DNA of 64,000 bases from assembly GCA_029204225.1 (NCBI GenBank), contig CM055103.1, positions 26,710,293-26,774,292 on the forward strand, in the 5' to 3' direction. Position 1 is the stretch's first letter; each line of letters starts with the position of its first letter. Shown in pieces: positions 10,201 to 22,200 of this stretch. A program made the translations under genes and the position numbers. Under the pieces are notes generated by a model. That model was not told the DNA's origin. It did not search any database and worked only from the letters and a program-made list of their open reading frames with translations. Source of the DNA: Diphasiastrum complanatum. Taxonomy: Eukaryota; Streptophyta; Lycopodiopsida; Lycopodiales; Lycopodiaceae.

Positions 10201-13200
10201 TTGACACCTAGACTTTCCATGCATGTAAAGGAGGTGCTTGCCTCACAAGGGATTTGGAGGACCCACGCCCTCCTCTCTCTCACTAGCAATTCATTTCTTC
10301 TTGAGACTTTTGAGTTAAGATACTCCATAGCTAGGTCTTGTAATTCTTCATAAAACATTTTGATTCATCCACAAAAATCAGGCTACAACCAACAATTAAG
10401 TGCGGCACTCACAGAAATGAACAATCAAAATAGTTTGTGAGATTAGCAGAAGGAAGTTAGCTAGAGAAAGGAAATAGTAGACACCAATTTTCCTCCTCCA
10501 ATATCACCACCAAAGAACAGTAGCGAATCTGTATAATAATTTTGTAAAACAACAATCAGACCACAATACAATTTTGTTGATAAGCGTGTGATCAAATCAT
10601 GTACAACATTAAAGAGAAAACTATTAGCCTATTTATAGGTTGTAGTAGGCCACATTTAGGTCTTCTAAAATTAGGATTCTGTTAGATCCTAGCCATCCAG
10701 TGAGTTATAGACTCAATCTTTGGATACTGTATCAATGAAGCATAAATGACTATAATAGACACAATCAAGCAATCTCTCATGAAGAATGACCAAGAGCATG
10801 TGATATAATCAATGGCTAAAGCCCTACAGGCAATAGCAAAGGGTTCTCCCACGAAGAGCCCAAGCAATATCAACAAGTTGAATGAATGACTAATGTCTAA
10901 TTGAAAGCCCTATGTATACTATCTAGAAGCCCTTAGTGGAACCTTCTAAAGACTTAGGTGACCTGGGTCCCATAGGAACATACCCTTCAATGGTAACTAG
11001 CTCAGTATTTAAAGGTATACTAGTTAGGGCTAACTCTTCCGAACTTTAAAAATCATTGCCCTACCCTCAAAGTAGGGCTTACAACAAAATCAGAAAATAC
11101 TGAAATAGAACATAAAACTATATATAAGCATGAACGGGCTATAACCGGTAGCCAAATGCTTACTACAACTCAAATCTCCATCAAGGATAACTTCCTCTTC
11201 GAGGAATTTCTCATCAAAGCTTGCTGGCTACACAGTGCTCAGCTTACATTGGTATATTGCCAATCTACTACCTAAGCTGAATTAGATGCATTCATGGTAG
11301 TCCTTACCCAAATAAACATAACCGATTAATTTCCGTTATCCTGTTTATTCATCCGGGGTAATCTTACCATGATCACATCCCTCTCTTAATGATCAGGAAC
11401 TTTCGCTTTATTAACTGCCAAATGGGCAACCAAGAATTGGACACCTATGTCCAGGAATTCTTGGATTTTTCTTGGCCAAGGTGCCATTTTTTTTATCAAA
11501 AAAGCGGGCAGGGCAAGACGGCCCCGTAGCCTAAGATGTAAAAGACTAAAAATAAACGAAAAAAAGAAAAGGACGTTTTTTTGATGAGCTTGAGGCTAGG
11601 GCGTACCAACACAGTAAGAACAAGAAAAAGCCGACTCATTCTTCCCCATTTCTAAATTAGTCACTCAGGGCATGTTAGGACGAAATCTACTTCCCTTTTG
11701 GTGACCGTAGAGACTATGAAAAGGGGGGGGGGAGGAATATGAGTTGCAAATTGGAATTTGTAACCAATTCCCGAGAACTTTATATACTTGTTAAACAAAA
11801 ATTATTTTTTGTGACGCTTTGATCAGGAAGTGGAGGGCTTTCGTGGAGGAAGACCACAGTGTGGTATGAAGTAGGCAATGCCAAAACAAAGATCTATAGA
11901 GATATGCTAAGTTGTGAATCATTGTTTGAGATCATATTTTCTTTACGCATAATTCTAATCCCGTGGATCTACAATGTATTCCATGGACTTAGGTTTAATG
12001 CATGCATAAACTAGTCGTTAAAACATAGGCATATTGATGAGAATTGTAAGAGACAATTTCTCGCTAGGTAAAAGTGATTTCCCAATGGGGAATTGTTTAT
12101 AGACCTAGGTGGAATTAGAATCAGATTGAATGTGGTGTTTTGGATCCACACCTATACATTCAAATATTTTCTAAATCCAATACAGCTAACGGAGTCATGA
12201 GTTATCCTTCTGAGTTAGTTGTTTGAATCAACAATATGATCTTAATTATGGATATTGTTCTTGAAATGTATTGCTTATAAGTCGCAACCTTTATGAGTCA
12301 GTATTGGATTCATTTAAAGGTTTTTGTGCATAGAATACACGAGAACTTTTCCCGATTGGAAAGGATGGTATGCTATCCCGAAAAACTCAGGAGAGTTGGA
12401 TAGTTGATGGTAGCCAAAAGTTAGAGCTTCACGTAGTGAAGTTCCGATGAATCTTAAGTTATTCTAGATTAGAACTTAAGAGTAAATTCTAGATGTATTC
12501 TAGATTGAACCCAAACTTTAGAATGATACTTTGTACCATGTCTAAAGCAAGGGCATTTTGAGGATTACAACACTTATACAAGCACCGTAAGTGAGTCGGG
12601 AAAGTCTGAAACTTTCCAGGTGGAGAGGACTTTTTGGAACAACTCATGTGTCTTATAAGAATTGTGATGTGCTTTTAGGATAAGGTACAACTTGGGAATC
12701 TGGGGAGTTGTGATTGAAAAATCATAACTCAAACTCTAGAATATACCTGATCATTAAGAGAGGGATGTGATCATGGTAAGATACCCCGGATGAATAAATA
12801 GGATAACGGAAATTTGGTAATGACTGGCCATTTTCCAAATCGGTTATGTTTATTTGGGTAAGGACTACCATGAATGCATCTAATTCAGCTTAGGTACTTG
12901 TTGAGCGTCTGTTTTGGTTTTACGGATTACCTAGTGACATCATGAAAATTCGCGATTTGAAGTTCACCAGTCACTTTTGGTAGGCCGTATTTGCTAAACT
13001 AGAGACAATTCTAAGCTTAAGTTATTCTGGTCATTGGTCAGACAGAAAAGGACAAATCAATTGAGGATTTCCCGATGAAAATCTCATTGGGAAGTGTATC
13101 TGCCCATGATTGAGTTGTCTATGCTAGGGTATCACGTTCTCTTATTGAGTATAGGACAAGAATCTGATGAATTATGATTGATATAGTTTAGATTCTAGTT

Positions 13201-16200
13201 ATACTTGATCGTTTAAGAGAAGGATTACCTGCGTGATCAAAAGAATAGATGATGTCTACATTTGTCACAACAACGCTTAAGGAATTCTCTGATAATGCAG
13301 TAGATGTTTTATGCAGAAGAGTTTCTTGTCTTGAACATGATCGAATGCTTAATTGTTTGATAGTTGTATGTTTGTAATCAGCTGGTTTCAATCTTATTCC
13401 GCACACTGGTTTTACCTTGTCGAATGCATAACTAAATTCTACGTAGGTCAACAGTGTTTGTCCTCACTTTGGAGGATTGTAGTTCCTGTCACAGAGGGCA
13501 GGAGACCCGAGGACAGAATTGAATTCCATCTGGGCTTGTTTATGTGAGAATCTCAACAGCGCGTATCAGAGGACGAATCAATTCGTGTCTGGATACCCAC
13601 TGCACCCTTATCGGGAAGGAGATTTCCCAACATCATCTTGATCATCCCGTCGATGTAAAACCTCAGCTTGCAACTCCAAGAAGAATAGTTGGTGCCATCC
13701 AACATATCTTTGCCCAAACAAGTACGAATTGCTCCCAAATCTCTTGCCATAAGAACCAGCCAAGAAAATACTTTTTCAAATCCTAAATGTGCCCTAAAAG
13801 ACACAAAAACCAGCAAGTATCAAATCTGAAAAATTAGCACCGGAATGTGTCGAAACCACACATTAGATGGATGTAGCAACAAAGCTTTTTCCGGAACCCT
13901 TCTTTCTTGCCAAAAAGTGTGAACAATACACACACGGATAAGGCTGTTGCAAACACCCTACAAATGGATATGCTGTCCAATTTTCAGCCTCGGAATGTGA
14001 TCGGATGATCACAAGAGATTAGCGCCTTCTTCCACACCTGGAAACAAGCAACAAGAAGCGGATCTTCACTTTGTAAAATCAGCAAGGGTGCTGATTTTTC
14101 AGCCAAATCAGAAGATAAAAATTGCTTGTAGATGGGCGCCCTCCTTCAAAGGAGCAAATCTAAAAAATAGGGCAGCAGCAGACCAACGGAAGTAGGATAA
14201 ACCTACACGGATGTGGGTGACCTATAAGCAGCCCCGAAGAAGATAATTAATGGCGCCTTCCTGCAACCTGGAAAATCAGCAAACAACCAACTGATTTTTG
14301 GGCGCCCAAAATCCTATTATCTCCTTTGATGTGTGGCGCCCTCTTGCAAATCGGAAAAGAGTCAAAACTGAACGGATCTTCACTCCAAAAAATCAGCAAA
14401 GGTGCTAAGTTTTTGTGATCCCAATGAAGACGATCTCTTTTGGTAGGGCACCCTAAATCAAGCATAGAAGATCCATGGCTTTGATACCATGTAGGAAATC
14501 AAAGTGCCAAGATCCTTCTAACATTCAATCTCCATATACAAGAAGAAAAAGAAGATGAAGAAGAAGAAGAAGAGGGAGAGGGTTAGGCGCCCTCACGGAG
14601 AGAGAAAGTAGTAGCAATGCTTGAAAGGGAATGAATTACAAATGAACAATGAGTACATATAAATAGGCTTTCCAAGGGCCTAGACTCTTCCAAACTCTAA
14701 GTTCTAGAACCTTCCAAACCCACTACTAATTATAGGGCACCCCCAAAAGTCAAGATAGGGTCCCTTAATATAATTAGACTTTACTTGGACCCACGAGTTA
14801 CTTCTAGACCAAAATTGGGTCCAACTTAACTAAAACTGACTTAACATGGTCTAAATAATAAACCTAACCCATGGTTACACAAGTCTCGACTCTCGACCTT
14901 TTGGTTCAAAGTAACCTATGGGAAACTAACATAATCATTTATTATTTCTAACAATGACCACGTTGTCTTATAAAAATATGTCAATAAAACAGTATAAAAA
15001 TCTCATTTTGACCAATTCGTGCCGCTCCATCTGATTTCCACACATGTGGCCCTTGTTCAAACTATCTGAATGTATTCCAATTTGGCTTCAAGTCGATATT
15101 TGGCAAATTTTCATGTTCTCCCTCAAATTCAACTTGGCCAGACAACCACAATCTATGCGCAGCACAACCAAGATAAGAGTTCTTTGATGAAGATCCATTC
15201 CAAATACACCATTGATGTAGCTCCTTCTTGGTAGTGTTTCCTTACTATTTGGAATCGGTCGAATTGAAATTGGCCGAATTGGCCTATTTGACCGATTCGA
15301 ATTGGTCCTAGGATTTTTGAATCGGTGAATCGGTTCTAGGGTTCTAAAACTCAAAAAATGAGGCGTTGTAATTGTGTAGTGGAGAGTCTATTTCTCTTGT
15401 CTCTGACTGTCAGCATGATGTCTTTGGCATTCTTGGATCATTCGGTTGGAGTTGTTCCAGTTCTTGTTGTAGATTTTTGACATGTTTGGTTACTTCATAT
15501 AGGTTGTGTTCCATTGTTTGTTGCTTAAAGAACCGTCTTCATGCTAGTTCACCATTTGTGATCTAAAGCTGGCACTCTAATATTCATACTGTTCCTTTCA
15601 TGTGGCCCTCTTGGTGTATCAAGAGGCTTGGGATCTCCTTACATGTTTCAAAAAATATGGAGGTGCTCTTTTCTATCTTTACTAGTTGAGATGGTATGTT
15701 GCTCCTTGGTTCTTTTGTATAGCAAGATTTTGTATTCACAACAACTGTCGTCTCTTTGCTAGATCATTTTTTCTATCAAGTTGGCATTCCTTTTATATTT
15801 TGAGTGTGACACAGTGGAGATCAGTTTTTCAGTCTTAGCATTTTGAATAACTCTCCAAAATATCAGCTGTTTCTTTATACAGTAGTCTTAAGCCTTGGAT
15901 CTGTGAGGCATTTCTTAGTCCTTATGATGCTTTTTACACTACATGCATTGTACTAGTTGGGCACATGAACGGTTTTCTCTACGTTGTGCCATTTGATAGT
16001 TATTTGTTTAAAGGTCTCTGAATGGTGTTTGTTGGCTGTGATTGTGGTCATGTCCAGATTAGTCATCTGAAAAAGCTGTTGATATACATCTCTTAGACAA
16101 GTTTGTCTTGCTCACTTAAAAGCCTTATTGTTCCTTTGCAGAAGCACCCTATTCTTACGAGGAGCTGGAGGGTTCTCACCTTCAAGGTCTCAAATGTACT

Positions 16201-19200
16201 CGTATTCTTCACGCACGCCATCTAATAATAATCTTGTGGTAAAGTTTAGCAAACAGGGTGCGGTTTCTGATGATACTCCAGATGCTGAATTCGTTGACCA
16301 CATACAACTTTCTCAGGTAACCCAAAGATTTTTTTCCTGAAAAAATTATTGCGAAACCTCTATGTCAGGCTTTTTTTTATCTACGTTGAATGTTTTGAAT
16401 CACTGCACAGTTTGCTGAGATTTCAAAGAGTTCTGGTACCCATTTGAGATTGTCTGATATGTCCCCATCTTTCAGGCCTTGCTCTATCGCCTATCTGGAG
16501 ACATGAATCCTCTGCATTCAGACCCTGAATTCGCTTTGGAGGCTGGGTAAGGTCGATAGGAAAAATGCTAAGAGATGAAAAGTTCATGAAGATTTGGATA
16601 GTGCATTGGTCTTTCCTATATACAATCCTTCTTATAAACGTTATTTTTTCTCTAAGCACAAAACAGAAATGGTGAGATTAAATAGATAGCTACAGCACAA
16701 GAGCTTCTCCTTTCATTGTGACAGCTTACAGGCCTGCCGCAGTCACTTGCCCATTGGTCTGCCATATCTGTGACAAGCTTTTGTTGTAGAGAAAGTTTAC
16801 TTCTTCATCTACTATCCCCACAATAAGGCTACTTAACATTTTGTAGTTGTTGATAGATACACAAGGATATGAAGTAAGCTTGAAATCTTTTCATTGAAGA
16901 TGTGCAAAAGTGCCCAGGAAGGAAGATTTGCCCATAACTAAGAGCTACTCCAGGGAAGGTTGCTTTGGTGACAGTTTTCAGACGCATTAGCATGGTACTT
17001 GGGTAGTGCACCAGCTGGACATGCAAATATAGGTTGTATGTAAGCTTAGTAGACAGCAATCTGGTGACAGGTTTTGGATGTGGTTTGACTGTCATATCAT
17101 CCAAAGACAAACTTTGGGACTGCATCAGACTTTTTCATCATGATGCCACACACTGGAGAGCTTGGAGTAGTTGGGTGAACATTCACATTGTTTTTCTGCT
17201 CCATATGTTTAAAGGCCTGTATTGTTCTAGTCCCTTCCCTACATCATCATGGGTGACAGCAAAGAGGAGCTTGTCCTGAATATTGGTGTAAATTTGTAAG
17301 CTCCCTGGATTCAAGACAAGTTCACAACCAACATACAGAGGAGCAACATGGTATTATAGCTTTATGTGCTCATATGACCTTTACTTTTCAGGCTGGTTGG
17401 CATCTTCTAGCACAAAGAGAGCTCAAAGCATTATGTATTAGGACAACAGAAAAAACAAGCAATCGTGTATAAAGACTCTCTTTCTTGATTCCAACAATAC
17501 ATTTCAATGTTTATGAGAAATGAGTTAATTTTAATCTGTCAAAAGGTTGATTTACTAACTCGGAGACATGCTTTGAGTGGATGGATATCGAGAAGGTGCA
17601 GTTTATTGTGCTTCAATAGGATGGTATAGCACAAATATAGCATTGGAAACAATCGTGAATGATATACGAGATCAACATATCCAGACTCATGAGCTAGGAT
17701 AAGAGCCCAAATCTTACAGTTTATAATAAGTGCAATCCGCTAGGCTAATCTTAAATTGCAAGATATCGAGTATAAGGATGCTGGCTTTCATTTGGCTGCT
17801 ACATAGGAGAGGTAAACTGTTAATGTTGTGGATGGGGATGGGGGGTTTTATTGTGCTAGTTTTAGCCTACTGTGCGTTTAAAGGATACTCTAAGGCTATC
17901 TATCTTGTGCATGCTATAACATTTATCAGCTATATAGGGACTACGCTTTGGCAAATGCAACTTGCTACTTCTTAACTGCAACCTCCATGTGGGGGCTAGC
18001 ACCTTATCAAAGGTTGGCTCCTTAGTCCTTCAATACTTGCCAACTGTTGTCTTCTTTCTAAGTCCTGGTTCAGTAACAGAAAATGGAAACTGGTAGCCTT
18101 GGGTTCCTCCAAATTTGTCAAAAGTGCCTCCAAGTGTCCATGCGGGGACTCTTCCTGAGCTGAACCGATTGCTGCTCGGACAGCACTCATATAAAGTCAT
18201 ACGGACAGCTTGAAGGTCCTTTTCCACTTTGAGTGTGGCACTTTCTTGGCCCAAATGGATCATTGATGGCTCTCTAGTAGCTGTCCAGTTAGCTTGTGGT
18301 AGTGAGGCTTTTGGTCACAAAAGGTTTTGAAATGGTGCTCCTGAATAGTCATATGTTCCCAAGTATTGACTATAGCTTCAAAAAAGTTACACTCCAACAA
18401 GCTTGATGGCGATGTTTGTTTAACAGCCTTATGCTAGTTCTTGTTAGTATGGATCTTCAGTGGATGAGGCAGCTTTTTTCCGCTGGGTTTTACTTTGTTC
18501 TTCTTTAGCTTTTGTTTTGTAAATATCAGTGTTCTGTTTTCCAGCCTCTGTTGATCCATAAAAGGTAAATGCCCAGTTGCATTTTGTATTCTGGTGAATG
18601 ATTTGGGTCTGGATTCTTGTCTTCTTCATCAATGACTAGTTTTTGTCAAGATTCTCTTTTATTGCATACCTCCTTTCTTTGATAAACTCTGCTGTAGTTT
18701 GAATCCTTTCGGTCTGAATACATGTGAATAAGCTATTTTTACTATAACTAGGCCACATGCTATTTAGCAAAGGGTTCATATTGGAAGTCTTACCCATGCA
18801 TAGTAGGTGAACATATATCTGTCTAAGAGATGTACCCCATGTGCCCCGGACTCAGTTTTGCATGGCCAGTTGGAGAATTTTGATTAAGAATTGCATATCA
18901 CTCATGAATTTTGCTGTTCCTTGTTCAGAACAGAATAATAGAGAAAGTCAGCTGGAATTTTTGTCCTGAAAATACTCTCACTACCTTGTAATTTCAGTAA
19001 GGCTCAATAGTTGACATTCAAAAGTAAACTTCCATACAACATGTCAGATTCCTAGCTTGGAGCCTAACCAAATGCTTAACGAGTCTTAGTTTGGTAGAAC
19101 CGAGAGGATTCCACTTTTGATGAAAGCTTATCCCTAACAGGAGTTGAAGCAAAGAACTTCCTGACCATAGTTGCTGGATAATGGAGGGATGATTGGCCCC

Positions 19201-22200
19201 TGAGAACAGGTATGTTTCTTGGGGAGTGGGAACGTGGAACAAGGGAATGCCATGTCATCACATTAAATCGTTTTTGAAAAAGTATATTCTTTACGGCAAA
19301 GTTAGGCACTCAAATTGCAGATAATATGTAAGCTGGGAGGGACAATATAGACTTGGTGAACGAAAAAGTTGGGCCGAAACGCAAAAAGCTAGGTCAAAAG
19401 GGACAAAAATTGGTCCCAAAACTAACACTGCAAGAGGAAGGGTTAGGAACCTAGGAACGAGTCACCCTTCCTATGGGAATGTTCCCCCATGTTCCGTCGT
19501 GTTCCGTCCTGTTATGAGCTTAATCACAGATATTGACATCAAGTGAAGTTCAAAGACAACAAATAGCATTCATGAGCATTCTTCATTTAAGAAAAGTGAA
19601 TGAATATGATACATTTCCATTTACATTATGTACTATGGAAGGAGCCGGGTACAGGCCATTCTGCCCGGTAAGGATTTCCAGAATTTTTTGGGCGAGGTCC
19701 GGAGGGGTCGAGCCTAATTGGGCAAAATAGTCACCAAGTATCCATTACGTGTTTTGCAAAGGAGATATAAGGAATAGCTGACAATTTACACATTATGAGA
19801 GAAGAGTCCAATATTGGGATACACATTACGTGGGATGAGATTCATGATGAGGTACACTTTATGAGGAATGGGCGATACACTATATGTCATCTTGCACATT
19901 TCATATGCCGTATGTGATTGTAATAGATCCTAACACCACAGTAGGGCAAACACTAACTGATCCACCCAACTTTGCCTACTCCCTGATATAGAGTAAGCCC
20001 CTCCTAGCCCAGTGTGAGGACTGGTAGCATGCAATTGCCAAGTGTCGGCCACGTGTCACTGACGTGGCCGATTGCACGTCGGGACCCATCTGGGTTAGAC
20101 TGACAGGGTCCCTAGACTGTGTTAGGCCCGCCATGGCTATGGACCGTGCTGGGGCACACTACTCACACTGTCTTGCCCTGTTGGTCGTGTACGCTGGACA
20201 CGACCTGACTGTGGTATCTGACCTATCTGTGTTCTCTAGGGTTCGGCACTGGTCACAAGCTCGTAACACTCCCTCCCCCTTAAGAACCGTCTTGGTTTTC
20301 TAAGACAGAGTCTGGAAAATTCTTGCGAAGGACGCTGCCTCTTTCCCAAGTGGCATTCTCAACAGGCTGATCACTCCACTTGACCAGATATTCTCGGTAT
20401 AGAGTATGACGAGTCTGCGTCTCTCTACTATCAAGAATCTCCTCTGGTTCATGTGGAGGTTGCTGAGGATCTAATGGGAGAACTAGAACACTGTCCCCTA
20501 CCAGATTTTCTGATCTGACTAAGGCTTTTCGTAACTGACTTACATGAAAAACTGGAAAAACCTTACTACTGTGTGGGAGTTCTAGTTCATAGGTGACCTC
20601 GCCTAGTCTCCTACTGATGGTAAAGGGACCACAATACCTTGGAGACAATCCAACGCACACTCCTGATTTGAGGGTTTTAGAGTCGATTGGGACTCTCAAG
20701 TAGACTTTCTCACCAGCGGAGAACTACACATCCCGTCTGTGTGGATCTGCATAATGCCTGGCTCGATCATGGGATTGCCTAATGCTACGCTTAGCATGTT
20801 CTATCATCTGGTTTAGGTCCTCTAAAAAGTTTCTGGCTGCTTCAACTTTTTCTTGTTTAAACCCTACGGTTGTGGGTGAGCGTGGCTGAAAACCGTACAT
20901 CAGCATAAATGGGCTGTATCCCGTAGCTGAATGTTTGGTACTGTTATAAGCAAACTCTAATATCGAGAGATACTCCTCCCAATTAGTCTGCTTCTTGCTG
21001 ACGTATGCACGAAGCATATCCTCCAGCACTTGATTTACCCTCTCTGTTTGACCGTCCGTCTGTGGATGGTCGGTGATACTCATATTAAGTTTAGTATGGA
21101 GATGATGGAATACCACCCTCCAAAAATTCCCACTAAACTTACTGTCCTGGTCGCTGACTATGCCGGAAGGTAGACCGTACAATTTAAATAGCCCGTCTAC
21201 AAACAACCTCGCTAACTCTGGAGCTCTAACGGTTGTTTTGGTCGGAATAAAATGAGCCGTTTTGGTCAGACGGTCAACTGTGACCCATATAGCGTCATTA
21301 CCCTTTTGGGTTTTAGGCAGGCCTACTATAAAATCCATGGAGATACTCTCCCATTTACCAGCTGGTATTTCTAAGGGCTGCAACACTTTCCTGCCTTTAA
21401 ACGCTCTGCTTTGTTTACTTGACATTTCTGGCAACTGGTTACATACTGTTGGACGTCCTTTTTCATACTGGGCCAGAAAAACTGCCTACGAAGAAGCTCA
21501 TAGGTCTTCTGTATGCCTGGGTGTCCCGCACTAGGATTGTCATGACATTCATATAAAACCTACTGCCTATAATCCTCTGAATTGGGGACACATTATAGAG
21601 CAAGTACTCATCCTGAATGGAATACTGTTTCCATTTGAATCCTTGAGTCAACTGACCGTCAACCATTGGGGTTTGCTTGGGTAATACAGGCTCAGAATCC
21701 TCAACGTCATCTGACGTATACTCGGACTTATCATCATCCTCAACGGAAGCTGCCGTATTCTTGGATGAACTGGCACCAGCCTCGAGAACTGGTTTTGGAG
21801 TCTGTAACTGTCTGCTCTGGACTGAGTTCCAGATAGTAGAGAAGAATGCATCATGCTGGCACTTCCCTCTCAAGGACTCGAGTAACTCATTACGAATCTG
21901 AGTAAAACTCAGCTCGTTTATCATAGGCATTCTGCTAAGGGCATCTGCTACTGTATTGAATTTTCCCCGTCTATATCTGATAGACATATTAAACTCTTGC
22001 ATCTACTCTGCCCAACGAGCTTTCCGACCTCTAAGCTCAGGTTGATTGCAAAGGTATCTGAGACTTTCATGGTCTGTCAGGACCTCAAAGTTGGCACCAT
22101 ACAAATAATGCCTCCAAGTCTTAAGGGCATGGACTATAGAAAAGAGTTCCTTTTCATAGGCACTGTACGTAGTCTGAGCTGGCTCGAGTTTTTTACTCTC

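Larger units (their letters stand above)
5106..10350 (+). mobile_element. Intact Ty1/copia LTR retrotransposon in the ECH2 intron
   Basis: A complete 5,245-bp element: 315-bp LTRs at both ends (identical by eye), TG...CA termini, a 5-bp duplication TAAAA at 5101-5105 and 10351-10355, a primer site directly after the 5' LTR, a purine tract directly before the 3' LTR, and one uninterrupted gag-pol ORF. The overall size and single ORF resemble the Tnt1/Tork group, although I cannot fix the lineage. It lies in the sense orientation of ECH2. Identical LTRs and an open ORF indicate a very recent insertion that may still be able to move. Confidence 0.97.
11270..12895. mobile_element. Long-terminal-inverted-repeat element, 1.6 kb, non-coding
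   Basis: The ends are inverted copies of one another: 11270-11398 starts ACCTAAGCTGAATTAGATGC and 12746-12895 ends with its complement. The right arm has about 22 extra bases. Both arms include the GATCACATCCCTCTCTTAAT segment or its complement. ACT lies immediately outside each end (11267-11269 and 12896-12898), a possible 3-bp target duplication. There is no ORF with transposase similarity inside. It looks like a non-autonomous DNA transposon or foldback element; the superfamily is uncertain. Confidence 0.75.
13545..14953 (-). mobile_element. 5' fragment of an antisense copia (LTR, leader, gag start)
   Basis: Reading leftward: an LTR (14953 to 14490), a primer site, about 700 bp of leader, then a gag N-terminus with [19 protein letters not shown] near 13700. 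The element stops at about 13545, and no pol domain or 3' LTR follows. It is a truncated insertion. Its LTR shares end sequence and an internal CTTTTGG-TCAAAGTAACCTATGG stretch with the LTR at 33315-33819, so the two belong to related families. Confidence 0.78.

Noticed and set aside
17730-17975. 81-codon ORF with hydrophobic stretches resembling a membrane protein
   Set aside because: Short, no homologous pattern recognised, inside the 23-kb intron of ECH2.
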